Shown here piece by piece: positions 1-6,190 of a stretch of DNA of 6,231 nucleotides (positions are counted from its first letter, which is position 1; the number at the start of each line of letters is the position of its first letter). Location of the stretch: assembly GCA_030150595.1 (NCBI GenBank), contig JASLFQ010000181.1:1-6231 (forward strand). Direction: 5' to 3'. A program made the position numbers and the translations under genes. The notes beneath the pieces are model-generated. The model worked only from the letters and a program-made list of their open reading frames with translations. It had not been told where the DNA came from and did no database searches. Source of the stretch: Aquirhabdus sp. Its GTDB lineage: Bacteria > Pseudomonadota > Gammaproteobacteria > Pseudomonadales > Moraxellaceae.

Positions 1-592
1 CAATTCGTAACGGCGTATGAGGCTGCAAATCTTCGTGAGTGAATGGAACTAAGGGCATCATCACTTCGACGCTTTGCTCAAACCGATGCAAAACATCCAT
101 GTGATACTGCAAATCCATTGGATAGCGATAGTGCTGCAACATCAATAAATCACTAAACACAGCAACCCGACGAGAATCAAGTTTCAGTGCCTGTTCATAA
201 ACTAGGCATGCCTCCTCGAAATTTCCTGTCTTTTGTAACGTTAATGCCAAGTTAAACTGAGCATTCACATGATTTGGCATTAATTTGACCGCACGCTGTA
301 AATATTCAATCGCTTCTTGAAACCTCTGTAAACTTGTCAAAGCTAACCCAATATTGGCGAGTAGACTTGAATCATTCGGCAAGCTCACTTCAAGTTCCTG
401 CCATATTGCCAGCCCCTCTTCCAGCTTATGCATCATAGAAAATGCAGTTGCCATAAGATTTTTGGCATTTAACTGCAACATCATATCTGCAGACTGAGCA
501 TTCAAGCACGCTTGAGCTAGTCGAGTTGCCTCCTGCCACTGATTGGTATTACAGGCTTGTACTGCCTGCTGGTAATACTCAATCGCTGCATG
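1..592 (-). repeat. Module 3 of the giant protein, TPR part only (cut by window edge)
   Basis: Residues ~1256-1452. The TPR segment matches module 2 at a 1827-bp offset (YYQQA, TNQWQEA, LAQACL, LNAKN, GLAIWQELE, SLPND, LLANIG, FNLALTLQ). It ends with HTPLRI, the strand that in modules 1 and 2 opens the catalytic domain a few residues before the catalytic His. A third catalytic domain is therefore expected just outside the window. The preceding linker is about 35 residues longer than the one between modules 1 and 2 and is rich in Ser, Lys and Val. Confidence 0.8.
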
Positions 593-3500
593 GGGGTTTG
601 AGACTGGCCCACTTGAAGAAATAGTGGCTTTCGGAACAACTATCGTCGACTTCTTATTTGATGCATTCAGTTGAATTGGTTTCTGCGCGACTGAACGACT
701 GTCTTTATACACAACAGGTGAATGTGCAATCTGCTCATCGCACTTTTCTTGCCACATTGCATAAAGCGCACTGACTAAATCAGACGCAAATTGCGGTGCA
801 TTAAACACCGGACTCTGACGGACTTGTTCTCGCATCCGGGCTCTTAAATTTGCTAACTCTTGACGCTTTTGTCGATCTGCATTTGCCCACGTAATCGCTT
901 TTTCTACGTATTCTTCTTCGCTGTAGGTAACCCAATCGGATAATCCAGCGTTTACCATCAACGCCTCACCTTGGCGACCTAGCATCCCTGGCAATGCCAG
1001 TGTAATGGTGGGCACACCCATCCATAATGCTTCCGCAGTTGTTGTTCCACCAGGATAAGGGAACGTATCCAATACAATATCGACTTCTGCATAAGTTGCG
1101 AGATATTCTTGACGAGTCATACGCCCGACCAAGTCAATCCGCTGCATATCAAGTCCCACTTCTTGTAAACGCACAGTGAGATGATTACTAATTTCTGGAT
1201 TTTCTAGATTCCAAGATTGAATACGAAGTCGTGCATATGGACTCGCGGCCAAAATTTTCGACCAGCATTGCAAAACGTCTTGATTAATTTTCAACAATAT
1301 TTGATAACAACCAAATACGATTTGCTGACGTTGAGAGCAGGGCGCTGGACTGACATCAGGCACATCATCTGGAATAGACAAACAGTAACGCAGCTTTGGC
1401 AGCCGCCAGACCTTCTCGACAAACCATCTATCCTCATCTGCAGGCACACTGATCGGATCTGCCAAAACATAGTCGATAGCAGACAGTCCCGTCGACCCCC
1501 AATACCCTAGCCAACTGACTTGTAATGGAGCAGGCTTCGCCGCAAATACAGGTAAACGATTTCCTCCAGTATGTCCAGACAAGTCGATCAAAATATCAAT
1601 CTGATCCTGCTTGATTTGATCAACTAACCGGCTATCACTCCATGCACTGACTTTATGCCATTGATCAAAATACACCTGCAAGCGCCCAGTATATTCGTCT
1701 TCTTCTTCACGATTATGATAGGCAATTAATTTAAGCTGACTCTGCAATACAGGGTCAACTCTAAGTCGCTCCATGGTACTTTTTAAAAAATAACCAACGG
1801 GATGCTCACGCAAATCCGAGGAAACAAATCCTATTGTGAGTGGCGTATGACGCCGTAATTTCTGCGGCGCAACATGTGTACTGGGCATCTTATGCGCCAG
1901 ACTCTGCTCAAAATCACGTAAGATATCCATTTGATAAAGCATATCTGTCGGATAGCGAAAGTACGTTATAAATAAAATCTTGCTGTACACATCTATACGA
2001 CTAGGATCCAAAGTCATTGCGTGCTCGTACACTTGCCGAACTTCAATGTTCCCAGCATGTTGCAGAGCTAGAGCCAAATTTAACTGTGCATTCGTATGGT
2101 CTGGATCAATCTTTAACGCTTGTTGTAAATACCTAATCGCCTCGCCATCACGTTTAAGTTGCCCCAAGACCCAGCCAATGTTTGCAAGCAAGCTCGCGTC
2201 ATTCGGCAAGCTCTCTTCTAGATCTTGCCATATCGCAAGTCCTTGCTCGAATTGACCAGTCATGGAATACGCCGTTGCAAGCATATTCTTAGCATTAAAA
2301 TTCAGCATCGCATCATCATGTACTTCATCGAGACACGCTTGAGCTGAGCGACAGACATCCTCCCAATGATTAGTACTACTGGCAATCAATGCCTCTTGAT
2401 AATAGGCAGAGGCTTTAACTAATCCAGAGCTGGATTTCGAAGAAATACACTTGGACTCATCACATTTCTCTTGCCACATTGCATAAAGTGCATTGACCAA
2501 ATCAGACGCAAATTGCGGCGCATTAAACACAGGACTCTGACGGACTTGTTCTCGCAACTGGGCTCTTAAATTCGCCAGTTCTTGACGTTTTTGTCGATCG
2601 GCATTCGCCCACGAAATCGCCTTTTCTACGTATTCCTCTTCGCTGTACACAACCCAATCGGATAATCCAGCGTTTACCATCAACGCCTCACCCTGACGTC
2701 CAAGCATTCCCGGCAATGCCAGTGTAATGGTAGGCACACCCATCCATAGTGCTTCCGCAGTTGTCGTTCCACCTGGATAAGGAAATGTATCCAACAAAAC
2801 ATCAACATCCGAGTAGGACGTCAAATATTCGTGATGCCCCATTCCATCAACTAAGTCGACCTGACGTGGGTCTAAACCAAACTCCTGTAATCGGGAAGCA
2901 AAGTGAACTTTAATTGGACCTTTTTCTATTTCTTTAGATTGAATACGAATTCTTGCATGCGGATTAGTCGCCAAAATTCTCGCCCAGCATTGCAAGACAG
3001 TCGAATTAATTTTCAGCAAATTCTGGTAGCAACCAAAGACGATATGCTGATGCTGGAGACAAGGTGGCGGGCTGACTTCTGGAGCCTCATGCGGGATTGA
3101 CAAACAATACCGTAGATTTGGCAACCGCCAGATTTTTTCAACAAACCACTGCTCCTCATCTGTAGGTACGGAGATTGGATCAGCCAAAACATAATCAATA
3201 GTCGATATTCCAGTAGATGCCCAATACCCTAACCAACTCACCTGAAGCGGAGTAGGTTTTGCTGCAAATACGGATAAACGATGACCTGCGGTATGCCCAG
3301 ACAAATCGACTAAGATATCAATACGGTCTTCTATAATCTGGTCAACTAAACGCGCATCACTCCATGTATTCACTAGATGCCACTGATCAAAATTGGCATG
3401 TAATAGAACAGTAAACTCATCCTGTATATCATTATTATAATAAGCAATAAGCTCAAGTCGGCTGCTTAAGCTTGAATCAGCTCTTAGTTGCTTCAATGTA

Positions 3501-4357
3501 TTTTCTAAGAAATATCCAATGGGATGTTCGCGTAAATCAGGTGAAATAAATCCAACGCGCAATGGCGCATGTATTTCTAATTTTGCTTGAAGAGCAGGTG
3601 TCGAAGATTTTGCAAGCTCAAATCGTCGACCATAACGCTGGAGTAGATCAACTTGTCGTTGCCGATCCAAGGGATATCTATAGTGTTGTAGGGCGATCAT
3701 ACTCCCTAATAAAACATCAAAATTACTAGGATCAAGGGCTAGTATCTGCTCGTAGGTTTGATCTGCCTCCTCGAATCGCCACTCATCTTGAAGAAATATT
3801 GCCAACAATCGTCTAACGGAAACATTCAGTGGATCATAAATCAACGCTTGCTGATAACTGACTTTTGCCTGCTCAAACTCGCCACAGTTAAAGAAACCCA
3901 TACCTAAATTAATATAAGCAATCGCATTATTGCGCGCCAACATTGAAACACGCTTAAAATAAGATAGTGCCTCATCGTGTCGCTTCATCTGGGTCAGCGT
4001 TAACCCGATATCAGTTAGCAGCGTTAGATCATTCGGGGAATTCTTCAGAATATCTTGCCATACCGTGATTGCCCGCTCCGACTGATGCAGTTCCACTAAT
4101 GCACTCGCAAGTAAGCTTTTTGCTTTATAGATCATCTCTGCATAATCACCCGCATTCGCAATACAGGCTTCAGCAAGTCGGCAAGCTTCTTGCCACTGAT
4201 TAGATTGATAAGCTTGCTCGGCCTGCTGCAAATATGTAGCCGCATTAACCGCACTTTGCCCACCAATCGTAGAAGTTGCTTGTGGTATATGTAGGTTCAA
4301 AGAATTGTGCGCGGACTGAGGTCCTTTTTTCTGTGAGGGATGCTTAGGCGGCGTCAT
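1..4357 (-). CDS. Giant multi-module TPR / SPINDLY-like (OGT family, GT41) protein glycosyltransferase, 3' end outside window
   Basis: An open frame of 1452 codons without a stop runs off the left edge, so the C-terminus is missing. An in-frame TAA lies two codons upstream of the ATG at 4357, making this the earliest ATG; no good Shine-Dalgarno precedes it. No signal peptide or membrane segment is seen, so it is probably cytosolic. Order: polar N-terminus (1-40); TPRs (~41-250); catalytic domain 1 (~262-634); TPRs (~646-830); catalytic domain 2 (~836-1208); Ser/Lys-rich linker (~1209-1255); third TPR block (~1256 to the edge). Each catalytic domain has LREHP (His278, His852), DLSGHT (His355, His929), a CYQxLLKIN Lys (Lys449, Lys1023; like OGT Lys842), DYVLADP, and DTFPYPGGTTTAEALWMGVP (Asp523, Asp1097). 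The family moves GlcNAc or fucose from nucleotide sugars to protein Ser/Thr; donor and target here are unknown. Bacterial relatives usually carry one catalytic domain. Confidence 0.93.
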   Translation of the reverse strand, partial: MTPPKHPSQKKGPQSAHNSLNLHIPQATSTIGGQSAVNAATYLQQAEQAYQSNQWQEACRLAEACIANAGDYAEMIYKAKSLLASALVELHQSERAITVWQDILKNSPNDLTLLTDIGLTLTQMKRHDEALSYFKRVSMLARNNAIAYINLGMGFFNCGEFEQAKVSYQQALIYDPLNVSVRRLLAIFLQDEWRFEEADQTYEQILALDPSNFDVLLGSMIALQHYRYPLDRQRQVDLLQRYGRRFELAKSSTPALQAKLEIHAPLRVGFISPDLREHPIGYFLENTLKQLRADSSLSSRLELIAYYNNDIQDEFTVLLHANFDQWHLVNTWSDARLVDQIIEDRIDILVDLSGHTAGHRLSVFAAKPTPLQVSWLGYWASTGISTIDYVLADPISVPTDEEQWFVEKIWRLPNLRYCLSIPHEAPEVSPPPCLQHQHIVFGCYQNLLKINSTVLQCWARILATNPHARIRIQSKEIEKGPIKVHFASRLQEFGLDPRQVDLVDGMGHHEYLTSYSDVDVLLDTFPYPGGTTTAEALWMGVPTITLALPGMLGRQGEALMVNAGLSDWVVYSEEEYVEKAISWANADRQKRQELANLRAQLREQVRQSPVFNAPQFASDLVNALYAMWQEKCDESKCISSKSSSGLVKASAYYQEALIASSTNHWEDVCRSAQACLDEVHDDAMLNFNAKNMLATAYSMTGQFEQGLAIWQDLEESLPNDASLLANIGWVLGQLKRDGEAIRYLQQALKIDPDHTNAQLNLALALQHAGNIEVRQVYEHAMTLDPSRIDVYSKILFITYFRYPTDMLYQMDILRDFEQSLAHKMPSTHVAPQKLRRHTPLTIGFVSSDLREHPVGYFLKSTMERLRVDPVLQSQLKLIAYHNREEEDEYTGRLQVYFDQWHKVSAWSDSRLVDQIKQDQIDILIDLSGHTGGNRLPVFAAKPAPLQVSWLGYWGSTGLSAIDYVLADPISVPADEDRWFVEKVWRLPKLRYCLSIPDDVPDVSPAPCSQRQQIVFGCYQILLKINQDVLQCWSKILAASPYARLRIQSWNLENPEISNHLTVRLQEVGLDMQRIDLVGRMTRQEYLATYAEVDIVLDTFPYPGGTTTAEALWMGVPTITLALPGMLGRQGEALMVNAGLSDWVTYSEEEYVEKAITWANADRQKRQELANLRARMREQVRQSPVFNAPQFASDLVSALYAMWQEKCDEQIAHSPVVYKDSRSVAQKPIQLNASNKKSTIVVPKATISSSGPVSNPHAAIEYYQQAVQACNTNQWQEATRLAQACLNAQSADMMLQLNAKNLMATAFSMMHKLEEGLAIWQELEVSLPNDSSLLANIGLALTSLQRFQEAIEYLQRAVKLMPNHVNAQFNLALTLQKTGNFEEACLVYEQALKLDSRRVAVFSDLLMLQHYRYPMDLQYHMDVLHRFEQSVEVMMPLVPFTHEDLQPHTPLRI
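734..2422 (-). repeat. Module 2 of the giant protein (TPR + glycosyltransferase)
   Basis: Residues ~646-1208. A short linker of about 12 residues, rich in Ser and Lys, joins it to module 1. It has TPRs with LPND and ALKIDPDHTNAQLNLALALQ, then a full catalytic domain with His852, His929, Lys1023 and Asp1097. The loop before the DTFPYPGG motif reads GRMTRQE where module 1 has GMGHHE, so the nucleotide-sugar pocket may differ slightly. One TPR has lost a residue relative to module 3 (AGNIEVRQVYEHA against TGNFEEACLVYEQA). Confidence 0.85.
741..1070 (-). repeat. High-identity direct repeat, copy in module 2
   Basis: This is the partner of 2463-2792 at an offset of exactly 1722 bp. The 42-base identical stretch here is 929-970. 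Recombination between the copies would delete or duplicate exactly one 574-codon unit in frame. Confidence 0.9.
2456..4237 (-). repeat. Module 1 of the giant protein (TPR + glycosyltransferase)
   Basis: Residues ~41-634. The TPR part contains one more helical repeat than modules 2 and 3: from the conserved SPND/LPND turn, the distance to the catalytic domain is 36 residues longer. The extra unit lies around residues 141-210, with typical TPR spacing (AYINLGMGFFNCGEFEQAK, then Tyr and Asp-Pro). The catalytic half is in exact register with module 2 at 1722 bp, meaning no net insertion or deletion across about 370 codons. By hand count the catalytic domains are roughly three quarters identical in protein. 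The donor-side loop before DTFPYPGG reads GMGHHE here. Confidence 0.85.
2463..2792 (-). repeat. High-identity direct repeat, copy in module 1
   Basis: It encodes the C-terminal third of catalytic domain 1 (DTFPYPGG through MWQEKCDE). Hand alignment with 741-1070 gives about 34 mismatches in 330 bases (~90% identity), nearly all silent; protein identity is about 95%. It includes a 42-base exact match at 2651-2692. The rest of the same catalytic domain is only about two thirds identical in protein. Confidence 0.9.
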
Positions 4358-4497
4358 ACTTTACATGTCTGTCCATAGAAGGGTGTTTTACCCAGCCCTT
4401 AATTCTACGCTATAGAAGCAGAATAGTTCTACATGAGTCAGTTAATAAATCCACCACATTCAGACGCATTGAGGGCTTAATGATTAACAAAGTAAAT

Positions 4498-4506
4498 TGT
4501 TATCAT
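4498..4506 (+). promoter_or_regulatory. Candidate extended -10 promoter for the methyltransferase gene
   Basis: TGTTATCAT matches the sigma-70 extended -10 pattern TG-n-TATAAT, with one mismatch in the hexamer. The -35 region (TTAATG at 18-bp spacing) is poor, as extended -10 promoters tolerate. Transcription would begin near 4513 and leave about 255 nt of leader. It overlaps the right arm of the inverted repeat. Confidence 0.3.
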
Positions 4507-4507
4507 A
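4502..4507 (-). promoter_or_regulatory. Candidate -10 element for the giant glycosyltransferase gene
   Basis: On the minus strand this reads TATGAT, one mismatch from TATAAT, and overlaps the plus-strand -10 candidate almost exactly. The -35 at 17-bp spacing (CTCAAA) is weak. A start near 4495 would give a leader of about 140 nt. If real, the two genes share one promoter core and could compete for polymerase. Confidence 0.2.
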
Positions 4508-4630
4508 GCCCAGATTAAACGCTTTTGAGGTGCATTGAAAAACGAATTGGTGCATCATCTCAATCATCGAATACAGCTGAAACTAAAGGCGAAAATCACG
4601 GAATATTTTTGAGATACTTTGCGATCGGAT

Positions 4631-4662
4631 GGGAATTTAATCTAAGCCCGTATTTAATTCCC
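4631..4662 (+). other. Hairpin in the methyltransferase leader
   Basis: GGGAATTTAA (4631-4640) can pair with TTAATTCCC (4654-4662), with one bulged base and a 13-nt loop. There is no following T-run, so it is not a terminator. A leader structure or protein site is possible; no known riboswitch class is recognised. Confidence 0.3.
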
Positions 4663-4756
4663 CTCGCAATGTTGGCAACAATAGATGCAGATTGCTGGAT
4701 CAACCTCTCCTATGTGAAACGCTCCGTTATTCCTAGCACGAAATCAAATTGCTCTT

Positions 4757-4760
4757 GGAG
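4757..4760 (+). promoter_or_regulatory. Shine-Dalgarno that fixes the methyltransferase start
   Basis: GGAG lies 7 nt before the ATG at 4768. The upstream in-frame candidates (TTG 4525, ATG 4669) lack such a site. Starting at 4768 puts the first beta strand (KLVVIGSG) near the N-terminus, as in the family. Confidence 0.85.
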
Positions 4761-4767
4761 ATTAAGT

Positions 4768-6072
4768 ATGCAAAAAAAAGGCAAATTAGTTGTAATTGGC
4801 TCTGGGATAAAATCAATCGCACATATCACTTTGGAGGCGCAAGCACATCTACAGCAATCCGACATAGTCCTCTATGCATCTGCGGATCCAGTCACTGAAA
4901 TGTGGGTTCAAAAGCAAAACCCCAATTATTTTGATCTTTATCAGTATTATGGAAATAATAAAAATCGCAGAATTACCTACACGCAAATGATTGAAAGAAT
5001 CATGGAAGAGGTACGCCAGGGAAAATACGTCTGCGCATTGTTCTATGGTCACCCTGGTGTTTTTGTGACCGCATCACATAATGCAATCGAGTTGGCACAC
5101 CGCGAGGGATTCGAAGCAGAAATGTTACCAGGTATTTCTGCGGAAGACTGCCTATTTGCCGACTTGGGAGTTGACCCAAGTATTCCTGGTTTGCAAACTT
5201 TTGAGGCCACTGATTTATTGCTAAAAAAACGTCCCATTAATCCAGAAATCAATCTTGTCATCTGGCAGGTTGGATGTGTTGGAGATGTTGCATTCAAATT
5301 TGATGGGTTTGGAAACGAAAAATTCAACGTCCTACTCGACTACTTAGAACAATACTACGCGCCAGATCACGAAATTATAAACTATTTAGCCAGCACATCT
5401 ACGATGTCCAAACCCATGACAGCCAAGCATAAACTTGCGGATTTTAGAAAGCCTGAAATCGCGAAGGAAGTTTCAGGCATGTGTACTTTTTTCATCCCTG
5501 CAGCAAGAATGACTGACAGTGATCCAGAAATGTGCAAAAAGTTGGGATTAACCAGTGGAAAAGCAATTGCAACGCCTTTGATATGTGATGATCAGCACTA
5601 TCCAGAGTATAAAAAATTTGCACTTCGAAATATCGCGGAACACACCATTCCTGATAGCTATCAGTTCAGCCACAGTTCAAAAGAGCTATATGAACTGGTG
5701 AGTAAACTGGCGTTGGACTTCAAGGAATTACGCCAATTTACTGATAATCCGCAGGCCTATCTTGAGGCAATCTCTGGGTTAACCAATCACGAACGCTCGA
5801 TACTAGGTTTGCAGAACAACCAACTCTCTCAGCTATTTAGACGTGAGCGCAATGCTGAAGCGATGAAGTTTGTTCATGATTGCACAAAAAGACCTCACTT
5901 AGCGAATCAGTATGCGGATAAACAAGCAGCTGAACGAAAGGCGATGGAAAATGGTGAAATTAAATCGAGTGAATATGAAACCAGAATCATGAAATGGTTC
6001 TTAAATCAAGGCTATGCGACAACTCCAGATGCCGTGACTAAAGCCATGAATGGGCAAATTAGTCGTCAATAA
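4768..6072 (+). CDS. Borosin-type peptide backbone alpha-N-methyltransferase homologue (OphMA/SonM-like)
   Basis: A 434-residue cytosolic protein. Residues 1-~250 form a SAM-dependent tetrapyrrole-methylase-like domain: VIGSGI (9-14), FYGHPGVFV (92-100), LPGISAEDCLFADLG (120-134), WQVGCVG (166-172). The borosin signature DLYQYYGNNKNRRITYTQM (56-74) supplies Tyr58, Tyr61, Arg67 and Tyr71, matching from memory OphMA Tyr63, Tyr66, Arg72 and Tyr76; Tyr93 matches Tyr98. The family methylates backbone amides of a peptide, in the fungal fused form on its own C-terminus. Residues ~293-356 (SYQFSHSSKELYELVSKLAL onward, with GLTNHERSILGL) resemble the OphMA clasp or borosin binding domain. Residues 357-434 form a charged helical tail with FLNQGYATTPDAVTKAMN and no hydrophobic Val/Ile/Gly core. 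Siroheme, cobalamin or diphthamide methylases share the fold but not the Tyr/Arg signature. Family membership is strong; the substrate is unknown. Confidence 0.9.
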   Translation: MQKKGKLVVIGSGIKSIAHITLEAQAHLQQSDIVLYASADPVTEMWVQKQNPNYFDLYQYYGNNKNRRITYTQMIERIMEEVRQGKYVCALFYGHPGVFVTASHNAIELAHREGFEAEMLPGISAEDCLFADLGVDPSIPGLQTFEATDLLLKKRPINPEINLVIWQVGCVGDVAFKFDGFGNEKFNVLLDYLEQYYAPDHEIINYLASTSTMSKPMTAKHKLADFRKPEIAKEVSGMCTFFIPAARMTDSDPEMCKKLGLTSGKAIATPLICDDQHYPEYKKFALRNIAEHTIPDSYQFSHSSKELYELVSKLALDFKELRQFTDNPQAYLEAISGLTNHERSILGLQNNQLSQLFRRERNAEAMKFVHDCTKRPHLANQYADKQAAERKAMENGEIKSSEYETRIMKWFLNQGYATTPDAVTKAMNGQISRQ

Positions 6073-6129
6073 TCTACGCTCATACTAAAAACCCACTATT
6101 TCGTAGTGAGAGTGATGGTTAATCACACT

Positions 6130-6185
6130 AATTTATCCGTATAAAAAAGCAGCCGTGATAGGCTGCTTTCTTGTACGGATAAATT
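6130..6185. terminator. Nested palindrome with intrinsic terminator, probably bidirectional
   Basis: The inner stem AAAGCAGCC (6146-6154) pairs perfectly with GGCTGCTTT (6161-6169) around a 6-nt loop. Outer arms of 12 bp (6130-6141 and 6174-6185, AATTTATCCGTA and its complement) are also perfect, separated from the inner stem by 4x4 unpaired bases. On the minus strand the stem is followed by six T; on the plus strand only by TTTCTTG. It therefore works best for minus-strand transcripts, but can also end the methyltransferase message 57 bp after its stop. Confidence 0.8.
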
Positions 6186-6190
6186 GCGAG

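Larger units (their letters stand above)
4473..4511. promoter_or_regulatory. Imperfect inverted repeat, candidate operator in divergent promoter region
   Basis: The left arm 4473-4490 (GGGCTTAATGATTAACAA) pairs with the right arm 4497-4511 (TTGTTATCATAGCCC) around a 6-nt AT-rich spacer. Fifteen positions pair; the right arm lacks three bases. No T-run follows, so it is not an intrinsic terminator. Its place about 115 bp upstream of one gene and 256 bp upstream of the other, overlapping -10-like hexamers, fits a shared operator. The regulator is unknown. Confidence 0.45.
4358..4767. other. Divergent intergenic region between the glycosyltransferase and methyltransferase genes
   Basis: No convincing gene is seen. 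It holds an imperfect inverted repeat (4473-4511) with candidate -10 elements, a 7-bp direct repeat GGTGCAT spaced 20 bp (4529-4535 and 4549-4555), a leader hairpin (4631-4662), and the Shine-Dalgarno of the methyltransferase (4757-4760). The frame of the methyltransferase stays open upstream to a TTG at 4525. That stretch has no ribosome binding site at its start and resembles no part of the family, so I read it as untranslated leader. Confidence 0.7.

Noticed and set aside
1217..3198. Plus-strand ORFs at 1217-1510, 1980-2255, 2903-3100 and a minus-strand ORF at 3013-3198
   Set aside because: They are shadows inside the giant glycosyltransferase gene, whose own frame is open throughout and encodes conserved domains.
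4379..4417. Small hairpins AAGGG/CCCTT and TTCTA/TAGAA just upstream of the giant gene
   Set aside because: Stems of only 5 bp are expected by chance in AT-rich leader DNA, and no regulatory element is recognisable.
4433..4480. 15-codon ORF starting MSQLINPPHSD in the intergenic region
   Set aside because: It has no ribosome binding site, no recognisable precursor features, and overlaps the inverted repeat.
4619..4646. Sigma-70 promoter TTGCGA - 16 nt - TCTAAG ahead of the methyltransferase
   Set aside because: Both hexamers match at only four positions and the spacing is short. The extended -10 at 4498-4506 is a better candidate.
4525..4767. N-terminal extension of the methyltransferase from TTG 4525 (81 codons) or ATG 4669 (33 codons)
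   Set aside because: Neither start has a Shine-Dalgarno. The extension is unlike the family N-terminus, whereas ATG 4768 has GGAG at 7-nt spacing and begins right at the first conserved strand.
4849..5327. Minus-strand ORFs at 4849-5052 and 5049-5327
   Set aside because: They lie opposite the conserved catalytic domain of the methyltransferase and show no protein-like motifs.
4768..6072. Annotation as a siroheme, cobalamin or diphthamide methylase
   Set aside because: The fold is shared, but the Tyr/Arg signature DLYQYY...NRRITYTQM and the clasp-like C-terminal region are specific to borosin enzymes.
6130..6185. TTATCCGTA in the palindrome arms as DnaA boxes or an origin
   Set aside because: It differs from the DnaA box at two positions, occurs only as the two palindrome arms, and no AT-rich unwinding region or replication gene is nearby.
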